DNA of 64,000 nt from assembly GCA_943789365.1 (NCBI GenBank), contig CALSTV010000001.1, forward strand, positions 2,480,001 to 2,544,000, written 5' to 3'. Of the stretch, positions 27,162-34,283 are shown in pieces (position 1 is the stretch's first letter; the number at the start of each line of letters is the position of its first letter). The DNA comes from an uncultured Flavobacteriaceae bacterium. Its GTDB lineage: Bacteria; Bacteroidota; Bacteroidia; Flavobacteriales; Flavobacteriaceae. The position numbers and the translations under genes are program-made. The notes below the pieces were generated by a model. The model was given only the letters and a program-made list of their open reading frames with translations, was not told the origin of the DNA and ran no database searches.

Positions 27162-28520
27162 ATGGAAACAAGGACATTCTCAGTTGGCTTAGATATTGGA
27201 ACGACAAAAATCGTTGCCATGATTGGACGTAAAAATGAGTTTGGAAAACTTGAGATTTTGGGTATAGGAAAAGCCAAAAGCTTAGGTGTGAAGAGAGGCG
27301 TAGTCAATAATATTACGCAAACCATACAATCCATACAACAAGCAGTTGAAGAAGCAGAAAGCGTTTCGGGAGATGAGATAAAAGATGTGGTTGTTGGTAT
27401 AGCTGGGCAACATATTAGAAGTTTACACCATAGTGACTATATTACAAGAGAAGATGCAGATAGAGTAATTGATGAAGACGATATCGATAACCTAGTGAAT
27501 CAAGTACATAAATTGGTAATGCTTCCAGGAGAAGAGATTATCCATGTATTACCTCAGGATTTCAAAGTTGATAGCCAAGAACATATCAAAGAGACTATTG
27601 GTATGTATGGCGGTAGATTGGAAGCAAACTTTCACGTAGTTGTTGGTCAAGTTTCCTCTATCAAAAACATAGGACGCTGTGTTAAAAGCGCAGGCTTAGA
27701 CCTTTCGGAAATAACATTAGAACCCTTAGCCTCTGCTGCTGCAGTGTTAAGTCAAGAAGAAAAGGAAGCGGGAGTTGCTTTAATTGATATAGGTGGGGGA
27801 ACCACAGATTTGGCAATCTTTAAAGATGGTATCATAAGACATACAGCCGTAATACCATTTGGAGGAAATGTAATTACTGAAGACATAAAAGAAGGCTGTT
27901 CAATTATAGAAAAACAAGCCGAATTATTAAAAGTGAAATTTGGATCCGCATGGCCGGGGGAAAATAAAGAAAATGAAATCGTTTCTATTCCTGGTTTAAG
28001 AGGAAGAGAACCCAAAGAAATTACCCTTAAAAACCTTTCAAGAATTATTCATGCACGGATTACCGAGATTATTGAACAGGTATATCTGGAAATAAAAAAT
28101 TACGGTCATGAAACTCAAAAAGGGAAACTCATAGCAGGAATCGTACTAACTGGAGGAGGTGCACAAGTAAAGCATTTAAAACAATTGGTAGAGTACATAA
28201 CTGGAATGGATACCAGAATAGGGTATCCAAACGAGCATTTGGCGGGGGGATCAGACGAAAGTTTAAGCAGTCCATCTTTTGCAACAGCTGTAGGACTTCT
28301 AATGGTTGGACTTGAAAAACAAGAAAAATCAAAACGAGTTGAAAAACCAGAGCGAGAGAAATTTTCTTTAGGACAAACAGAAGAACCAGAAACCTTAGAA
28401 GAAGACCAAATTGAAGAAGTCCAAGAAAATGAAGAGCCACAAGAAGAAAATCCAGCAAAAAAATCAATTTTTGAAAAGTTCTCAGATCGATTTAGAGATT
28501 TTTTAGATAATGCTGAATAA
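27162..28520 (+). CDS. ftsA: Cell division protein FtsA
   Basis: A 452-residue actin-fold ATPase that anchors FtsZ to the membrane. Visible are the phosphate-1 loop VGLDIGTTKIVAMIG at the N-terminus, the second loop LIDIGGGTTDLAIF near residue 208 and VLTGGGAQVKHL near residue 330. After residue 385 comes an acidic Glu-rich linker of about 45 residues and a C-terminal amphipathic tail (KKSIFEKFSDRFRDFL), the likely membrane-targeting helix. The linker is longer than in E. coli FtsA. A 153-base gap separates it from ftsZ. Confidence 0.96.
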   Translation: METRTFSVGLDIGTTKIVAMIGRKNEFGKLEILGIGKAKSLGVKRGVVNNITQTIQSIQQAVEEAESVSGDEIKDVVVGIAGQHIRSLHHSDYITREDADRVIDEDDIDNLVNQVHKLVMLPGEEIIHVLPQDFKVDSQEHIKETIGMYGGRLEANFHVVVGQVSSIKNIGRCVKSAGLDLSEITLEPLASAAAVLSQEEKEAGVALIDIGGGTTDLAIFKDGIIRHTAVIPFGGNVITEDIKEGCSIIEKQAELLKVKFGSAWPGENKENEIVSIPGLRGREPKEITLKNLSRIIHARITEIIEQVYLEIKNYGHETQKGKLIAGIVLTGGGAQVKHLKQLVEYITGMDTRIGYPNEHLAGGSDESLSSPSFATAVGLLMVGLEKQEKSKRVEKPEREKFSLGQTEEPETLEEDQIEEVQENEEPQEENPAKKSIFEKFSDRFRDFLDNAE

Positions 28521-28673
28521 TTTAGAAATAGATACTAATTATAAAAGAAATACAGTAAAGATGTAAAATAATGGCGTGAGATAAATAGGAATATGCAATT
28601 TCACGATATCTAGATTTTACTTTTTTAATCAAAATACAATTAACCATTTAACCATCAAAAAGATACAGTTATT

Positions 28674-30761
28674 ATGAACAGCACAGAATTCGATAACATT
28701 TCATTTGATATGCCGAAGTCACAATCGAATACCATTAAGGTAATTGGTGTAGGTGGCGGCGGTAGCAATGCTGTAAACCATATGTTTCAGCAAAACACAA
28801 GAGGGGTAGACTTTGTAATCTGTAATACAGATGCGCAAGCCCTTGAGAATAGTCCTATCCCAAACAAAATACAACTAGGTGTTTCATTAACATCGGGTCT
28901 CGGTGCTGGAGCCAACCCAGAAGTAGGAGAAGAAGCTGCTATCGAAAGCTTGGAAGAGATTCGAAACATATTGACTACCCAAACAAAGATGGTGTTTATT
29001 ACCGCAGGAATGGGAGGAGGAACCGGAACTGGAGCCGCACCAATCATAGCGAAAATAGCCAAGGATTTAGATATTCTTACCGTAGGAATCGTAACCATGC
29101 CGTTTCAGTTTGAAGGTAGAATGCGTACCAAACAAGCGCAAAAAGGAGTTGATGAATTACGTCAAAATGTAGACTCATTAATCGTTATCAATAACAATAA
29201 ATTACGCGAAGTCTATGGAAACTTAGGTTTTAAAGCTGGATTCTCGAAAGCTGACGAAGTGCTGTCGACAGCTTCAAGAGGAATTGCAGAAGTAATTACA
29301 CATCACTATAAACAAAATATAGATTTACACGATGCCAAAACCGTATTGTCTAATAGTGGAACGGCCATTATGGGTTCTTCGAAAGAAAGTGGTACCAATA
29401 GAGCAAAAAATGCGATAGTTAAAGCGTTGGACTCTCCACTTTTAAATGATAATAAAATTACAGGAGCCAAAAACGTATTGTTGCTTATTATCTCCGGTAA
29501 AGTTGAAGTAACTCTAGATGAAATTGGAGAAATCAATGATTTTATCCAAATAGAAGCTGGCTATGATGCTAATATTATCATGGGAGTTGGTGAAGATGAA
29601 GATTTGGAAGATGAAATTGCAGTAACTGTTGTAGCAACCGGGTTTGCAGCAGATCAGCAATGTGAAATTACAGATACTGAAGCAAAGAAAATAATACATA
29701 CACTTGAAGACGAGCAAAAAGCAATCTATAGCTTTGAAGAGAAAAACACCCTAAAGGAACAAATTTTAAATAGACAGGAAGAAACACCTGTTGCGGAAAA
29801 TAAAATTGTCCATATGTTGGGTGAAGAAGAAGAAGAGGTGCCAAATGCAATTGTGAAGACAACTAGTTTTATTCAAAACCTTGATGTTGAATATGAGGAA
29901 ATTCAAAAGAATGAAATAGAGATTAAAGCTAAAGAAGAGCAAATTAAATTAACAAGTATAAGTGACACAGACAATTTTGTTATTGAAGATATTGTCGTTA
30001 ATGAGCCTGAGGTCGTGGAGGATGAACCTGTTCAAATGGACTTATTATTTGATTTGCCAATCGTTGATCCTGTTGAAGTGGTGGCGGAAAAACCTGAAGC
30101 TCCTGTATATTTTAATTTGGATGATACTACTGAAGAATTCATCAACAATATTGAAGTAAACGATGTTGAAGTAGTAACAGCAGCTGAGGAGGAAACTATA
30201 AAGAGATATACACTTGAAGAAACAAGTGAAATTGACGTCAATGAAATTGAAGTAAATGGACATATAGAAGTGAAAAACGAGGAGCCGGAGATTAAAAGAT
30301 ATAGCTTAACCGATTTCGAAATAGAACCTACCATTAAAAATGCCTCCACAATAGATGTTAAAAATATTAATGTTGTAGACGCTCAAGAAGTAAAAGAAAC
30401 GGTTGTTGAAGAAGATGAAGGCCTTGTGTTTACAGTTAAAACTACAGAACCAATTGAAGTCGAAAATAATGAAGAAGAAGCAAAAGAGGTAAGTCCATTG
30501 GATGCTACCATCTCCGAAATTCAAAAGCGTTCTCATTCCAGGAGAGAAAAGATGAAGAATTTCAACTACAAATTTATGAACAACGTAAGTCAGAATGTCG
30601 ATGACATAGAAAAACAACCTGCGTACAAACGCATGGGAGTAGATTTAAATGAATCCAATACATCCGACGGAACAAAATCCAGAACCACATTAAGCTTAGA
30701 TGCTAACGACGAAATACAGTTGAGGTCAAACAATTCATTTCTACACGACAATGTAGATTAA
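28674..30761 (+). CDS. ftsZ: Cell division protein FtsZ with very long C-terminal linker
   Basis: A 695-residue tubulin homologue; the GTPase core ends near residue 330 and is normal. It contains VIGVGGGGSNAVNHM and the tubulin signature GGGTGTG at 114-120. The remainder, over 300 residues, is an acidic linker with imperfect repeats (a module containing IDVxxIxV then IKRYxL recurs around residues 490-590). The C-terminus carries KQPAYKRMGVDLN, the conserved partner-binding peptide of Bacteroidota FtsZ, and then about 40 more residues. Most FtsZ proteins are about 350-400 residues, so this one is large even for its phylum. A perfect 22-base palindrome with T-run follows it. Confidence 0.96.
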   Translation: MNSTEFDNISFDMPKSQSNTIKVIGVGGGGSNAVNHMFQQNTRGVDFVICNTDAQALENSPIPNKIQLGVSLTSGLGAGANPEVGEEAAIESLEEIRNILTTQTKMVFITAGMGGGTGTGAAPIIAKIAKDLDILTVGIVTMPFQFEGRMRTKQAQKGVDELRQNVDSLIVINNNKLREVYGNLGFKAGFSKADEVLSTASRGIAEVITHHYKQNIDLHDAKTVLSNSGTAIMGSSKESGTNRAKNAIVKALDSPLLNDNKITGAKNVLLLIISGKVEVTLDEIGEINDFIQIEAGYDANIIMGVGEDEDLEDEIAVTVVATGFAADQQCEITDTEAKKIIHTLEDEQKAIYSFEEKNTLKEQILNRQEETPVAENKIVHMLGEEEEEVPNAIVKTTSFIQNLDVEYEEIQKNEIEIKAKEEQIKLTSISDTDNFVIEDIVVNEPEVVEDEPVQMDLLFDLPIVDPVEVVAEKPEAPVYFNLDDTTEEFINNIEVNDVEVVTAAEEETIKRYTLEETSEIDVNEIEVNGHIEVKNEEPEIKRYSLTDFEIEPTIKNASTIDVKNINVVDAQEVKETVVEEDEGLVFTVKTTEPIEVENNEEEAKEVSPLDATISEIQKRSHSRREKMKNFNYKFMNNVSQNVDDIEKQPAYKRMGVDLNESNTSDGTKSRTTLSLDANDEIQLRSNNSFLHDNVD

Positions 30762-30783
30762 GGTATTTACCCCTAAAGATTTT

Positions 30784-30810
30784 AATTCCCGCCTAGGCGG
30801 GAATTTTTTT
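30784..30810 (+). terminator. Rho-independent terminator after ftsZ
   Basis: A perfect 22-base palindrome centred on CCTAGG (stem arms AATTCCCGCCT and AGGCGGGAATT) is followed by a run of T. It closes the dcw cluster. The minus-strand gene ends at 30815, right beside it; in that direction there is no good T-run. Confidence 0.9.
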
Positions 30811-30814
30811 CAGC

Positions 30815-32350
30815 CTAATACACTATAATTTGGGAGCTTACAGATAATGCAACGTGTTCAAATTCGATTTGTACAATATACAAACCATCAGGAATAGTGT
30901 TGAGTAGAAATACTGATGTCTCCCAGGTTGCAATGAGTTGGCCTGAAACATTGAGTAGGGTTACTTTGAGAATGTTATGGTTCGAATTTATATGGAGCGC
31001 ACGACTTGCACTATCATACCAGACAATACCGGTTTCGTTAGAATCCTCATTCAATTCATTAGTGCTTAAATCTGAATTGCTTAATGTAGAGAATGCTCTA
31101 AACAGGAACTCATTTCCCTGCCATAAGTTATAATCGTTATAGGTTTTTTCTGCGCTGGGATTAGCGTACAAAGCATAATTATACCAGGTGTCAAGCCCGT
31201 TTACTGCATAGGTGCCGTTTAATGTATTTCCCGTTTCCTCGGCATCACTCAATGAATCTTCGTCTGAATTGAGATCCAAATAGTCGGGATGACCATCCCC
31301 TTCACTGTCTATAGGGGTAAGGCCGCCATTGTAGGCATTATCTATCCCATCCGTATAATTTCCTGTCAAACTCACCATGCTATTAGTTGCTTGCGCTTCA
31401 ATGGTGTCTGGAACTCCGTCATTGTCAGAGTCTAAATCCAATGAATTTATAACACCATCACCATCGTAATCGAAATTGTATAAATTGCGGACTTCATTAA
31501 TGGTTAGTGCAATATCTTTATAATGCAGTATCTCATCCAGATATCCTTTAAAATAAAGTCCATCTGAATTCGATATGATGGAAGAATCAATACTTCCCCC
31601 AAAACCACTTTCTCCGGTATGTTGAGATATTTCTGTACCTTCTCCTGAACTAGGTACATCAATTGCTTCCGAGGCGTTAAGATAAACAGTAGTAGTTCCG
31701 TAATCAAAAACCATAACTATATGATACCAGATATTGGCTGTAATGGGTGCAGCAGATGTTGCCTGACTGTCGACATTAGAAGAAGTCCTAATTTCGATAT
31801 GACCTGAGGTGTTTATAAAAAGAATTATTCCATTGGCGCTGGCACCTTCTTCAAAAAGAACCTGTACTGAATCAAAGGAAGTAGCAGTGGTTTTAAACCA
31901 TAAGGATACGCTTAACCTGTTAAACGAATCATGCATAAAGGTATCCCCAGTGGAATATTGCAAATAATAGTTGCCCGATGTCATATCAATTGAATAGCCG
32001 GTATTGTGAGGCGTGTCTGTACTATAAAGTGGAGTAATAGTGTTACTTAGATCGTCATGATCGTGTGCGTTTTGGGAACTGTCGTCCAAGTTTTGGCTGT
32101 CAAAATTCCAATAGGCCTCATAATTTGGGGTCACTGCATTCTCAACAACGTCAAGAATACCATCATTGTCGTCATCTAGATCGTTGCCGTTTATAACACC
32201 GTCGCCATCTGTGTCAGTATTGAAGATATAATAATTTAGCAAGGGGTCGCTGTTGGTTAAATAACTGTAGAAGTCGTAGTTTGAAATTGGTAAAGCGCTA
32301 ACAAGAGTTGTTACTATTAAAAAACAAAGCGTAGTGTACTTTTTAAGCAT
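30815..32350 (-). CDS. T9SS-exported LamG-domain protein with calcium-binding TSP3-like repeats
   Basis: A 511-residue secreted protein. A signal peptide (about 1-19) is followed by an Asp-rich TSP3-type calcium repeat (DTDGDGVINGNDLDDDNDGI, about residues 46-65). A LamG/concanavalin-like domain spans about 80-290 with FKGYLDEILHYKDIALT near its end. Further Asp-rich repeats follow (about 295-375), then a C-terminal T9SS type A sorting domain ending GLYIVQIEF...SSQIIVY. No catalytic domain is visible, so it may be an adhesin or carbohydrate-binding surface protein. It lies on the opposite strand between ftsZ and yqeY, positions that are often adjacent in relatives, which suggests an insertion. 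Confidence 0.88.
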   Translation of the reverse strand: MLKKYTTLCFLIVTTLVSALPISNYDFYSYLTNSDPLLNYYIFNTDTDGDGVINGNDLDDDNDGILDVVENAVTPNYEAYWNFDSQNLDDSSQNAHDHDDLSNTITPLYSTDTPHNTGYSIDMTSGNYYLQYSTGDTFMHDSFNRLSVSLWFKTTATSFDSVQVLFEEGASANGIILFINTSGHIEIRTSSNVDSQATSAAPITANIWYHIVMVFDYGTTTVYLNASEAIDVPSSGEGTEISQHTGESGFGGSIDSSIISNSDGLYFKGYLDEILHYKDIALTINEVRNLYNFDYDGDGVINSLDLDSDNDGVPDTIEAQATNSMVSLTGNYTDGIDNAYNGGLTPIDSEGDGHPDYLDLNSDEDSLSDAEETGNTLNGTYAVNGLDTWYNYALYANPSAEKTYNDYNLWQGNEFLFRAFSTLSNSDLSTNELNEDSNETGIVWYDSASRALHINSNHNILKVTLLNVSGQLIATWETSVFLLNTIPDGLYIVQIEFEHVALSVSSQIIVY

Positions 32351-32482
32351 AATTATGAAATTTGTAATTAATTGCGGTAAATTTAGCTATAAAACCTTGC
32401 GCGTAAAAGTATATTTATAAATAAAACACTGTATAGACATGTGTTGTTTAAGTATGCGTCATGAGAGAATGTTGTATTTTAC

Positions 32483-32490
32483 TATCTTTG
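32483..32490 (+). promoter_or_regulatory. -7 promoter element of the yqeY gene
   Basis: TATCTTTG fits TAnnTTTG and lies 20 bases upstream of the ATG at 32511. This position argues against the longer frame from 32439, which would start upstream of its own promoter. Confidence 0.6.
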
Positions 32491-32510
32491 TTTTTCAAAA
32501 AAGAAAGCAA

Positions 32511-32960
32511 ATGAGTTTACAGAAAAAAATAATGGAGCAGTTAAAAGCTGCTATGAAATCAAAAGACAGCGTTGCGTTAGAATCGTTAAGAGCCATTAAA
32601 TCTGCCATTTTATTGGCGCAAACAGAGAGTGGAGCGAAAGAAGAAATTTCTGAGGATCAGGAATTGAAAATACTTCAAAAACTTGTAAAACAACGGAAAG
32701 ACAGCGCCGTATTATTTAAAGAACAAGGACGCGATGACTTAGCTGCTCCTGAATTGGCACAGGCGGAAGTTATTGCACAGTTTTTACCGGAGCAGATGAG
32801 CGAAGCTGACATCAAAGAAGTTGTAACGGGGATTATTGCCCAGATAGGAGCATCTGGCATGAAAGATATGGGAAAAGTAATGGGTATGGCCTCAAAACAA
32901 CTCGCAGGAAAAGCTGATGGGAAAACAATCTCTGCCCTAGTAAAAGCTGCTTTGGTATAG
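32511..32960 (+). CDS. GatB/YqeY domain-containing protein
   Basis: A 149-residue cytoplasmic helical protein homologous to the tRNA-binding tail of GatB. It begins MSLQKKIMEQLKAAMKSKD at ATG 32511; an upstream ATG at 32439 would add 24 residues unlike the family. The motifs LRAIKSAILLAQ, LVKQRKDSAVLFKEQGRDDLA and FLPEQMSE are characteristic, as is the C-terminal GKVMGMASKQLAGKADGK. The function of free-standing YqeY proteins is unsettled; tRNA-related roles are assumed from the GatB domain. Confidence 0.93.
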   Translation: MSLQKKIMEQLKAAMKSKDSVALESLRAIKSAILLAQTESGAKEEISEDQELKILQKLVKQRKDSAVLFKEQGRDDLAAPELAQAEVIAQFLPEQMSEADIKEVVTGIIAQIGASGMKDMGKVMGMASKQLAGKADGKTISALVKAALV

Positions 32961-33054
32961 TGGTATGGTCTGCTTGTTTTGCGGTTATGCAGTCTTTTGG
33001 CTTAGTCTTGAAAATTAGAATATTTAAAGGTTTCCAATACTGTAAAAAAAATAG

Positions 33055-33062
33055 TACATTCG
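33055..33062 (+). promoter_or_regulatory. Possible -7 element of the tRNA-Arg gene
   Basis: TACATTCG is one mismatch from TAnnTTTG and ends 9 bases before the tRNA, a spacing expected for a tRNA promoter in this phylum. Confidence 0.45.
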
Positions 33063-33071
33063 CACTTAATT

Positions 33072-33145
33072 GGCCTCGTAGTTCAACTGAATAGAATATC
33101 AGATTTCGGCTCTGAGGGTTGCAGGTTTGAATCCTGCCGGGGTCA
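33072..33145 (+). tRNA. tRNA-Arg, anticodon TCG
   Basis: A complete 74-base cloverleaf. The acceptor stem GGCCTCG pairs with CGGGGTC (two G-T pairs); the anticodon stem TCAGA/TCTGA encloses loop TTTCGGC with anticodon TCG, which reads CGA. The T stem is GCAGG/CCTGC, and discriminator base A is at 33145; CCA is not encoded. The D-loop has G18-A19 instead of G18-G19, and the T-loop has T at position 56 instead of C, so the universal G19-C56 tertiary pair appears replaced by A19-U56. No other tRNA is nearby. A long hairpin follows at once. Confidence 0.93.
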
Positions 33146-33150
33146 CGAAT

Positions 33151-33213
33151 AAATACAAAGCCTTAAAGAAATCAAGAAGCTCGCTTCATTGATTTCTTTA
33201 AGGCTTTGTATTT
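33151..33213 (+). terminator. Long hairpin after tRNA-Arg (25-bp perfect stem)
   Basis: The arm 33151-33175 is the exact reverse complement of 33189-33213; the 13-base loop holds a further GAAGC/GCTTC pairing. TTTT at 33211-33214 ends the right arm. It probably terminates the tRNA transcript. The right arm is also the start of the 96-bp repeat unit, so it recurs in every copy of the array downstream, while the left arm occurs once. Confidence 0.8.
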
Positions 33214-34126
33214 TCAAAGCGGAGCTTTGTCAGGAAAGGCGCAGCCAATCCTGAGATTCGTGCATCGTCTTTGAAAGAACTTCATTGATTTCTTTAAGGC
33301 TTTGTATTTTCAAAGCGGAGCTTTGTCAGGAAAGGCGCAGCCAATCCTGAGATTCGTGCATCGTCTTTGAAAGAACTTCATTGATTTCTTTAAGGCTTTG
33401 TATTTTCAAAGCGGAGCTTTGTCAGGAAAGGCGCAGCCAATCCTGAGATTCGTGCATCGTCTTTGAAAGAACTTCATTGATTTCTTTAAGGCTTTGTATT
33501 TTCAAAGCGGAGCTTTGTCAGGAAAGGCGCAGCCAATCCTGAGATTCGTGCATCGTCTTTGAAAGAACTTCATTGATTTCTTTAAGGCTTTGTATTTTCA
33601 AAGCGGAGCTTTGTCAGGAAAGGCGCAGCCAATCCTGAGATTCGTGCATCGTCTTTGAAAGAACTTCATTGATTTCTTTAAGGCTTTGTATTTTCAAAGC
33701 GGAGCTTTGTCAGGAAAGGCGCAGCCAATCCTGAGATTCGTGCATCGTCTTTGAAAGAACTTCATTGATTTCTTTAAGGCTTTGTATTTTCAAAGCGGAG
33801 CTTTGTCAGGAAAGGCGCAGCCAATCCTGAGATTCGTGCATCGTCTTTGAAAGAACTTCATTGATTTCTTTAAGGCTTTGTATTTTCAAAGCGGAGCTTT
33901 GTCAGGAAAGGCGCAGCCAATCCTGAGATTCGTGCATCGTCTTTGAAAGCGCTTCATTGATTTCTTTAAGGCTTTGTATTTTCAAAGCGGAGCTTTGTCA
34001 GGAAAGGCGCAGCCAATCCTGAGATTCGTGCATCGTCTTTGAAAGCGCTTCATTGATTTCTTTAAGGCTTTGTATTTTCAAAGCGGAGCTTTGTCAGGAA
34101 AGGCGCAGCCAATCCTGAGATTCGTG
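33184..34126 (+). repeat. Tandem array of a 96-bp non-coding unit, about 9.8 copies
   Basis: Units start at 33184, 33280, 33376, 33472, 33568, 33664, 33760, 33856, 33952 and 34048; the last stops after 79 bases at 34126. The copies appear identical except at the junction before CTTCATT: most have GAAAGAA, while the last two units are preceded by GAAAGCG. Every unit has a stop codon in all six frames, so it does not code for protein. Each unit can form a hairpin CAAAGC-GGA-GCTTTG and a second stem TCAGGA/TCCTGA enclosing GGC/GCC. There are no unique spacers, so it is not CRISPR. Confidence 0.97.
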
Positions 34127-34283
34127 TGTTAGGTAAATAAAACTTTTGTATATTTAATGAGTCGCATTCGCCCTGAATGGTTGAGAATAGTGATTGTAGT
34201 ATGGTGTTGTAGCGAAGTGCAATAGGACATTGAACGAATTGTCATAACAGTGTTGTTTTAAATCAAAGCTTAAAAACCATCAT

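Noticed and set aside
28521-28673. A riboswitch or small RNA in the ftsA-ftsZ gap
   Set aside because: Only 153 A/T-rich bases with no strong hairpin or recognisable conserved element; most likely just a leader with an internal promoter.
32439-32510. N-terminal extension of the YqeY protein from ATG 32439
   Set aside because: The -7 box TATCTTTG lies inside it and the extra residues do not resemble the family.
33184-34126. CRISPR array
   Set aside because: The period is constant but there are no unique spacers; the whole 96-bp unit repeats, it is too long for a CRISPR repeat, and no cas gene is present.
33184-34126. Gene for a 32-residue-repeat protein (96 is a multiple of 3)
   Set aside because: I translated the unit in all six frames and each contains a stop codon in every copy.
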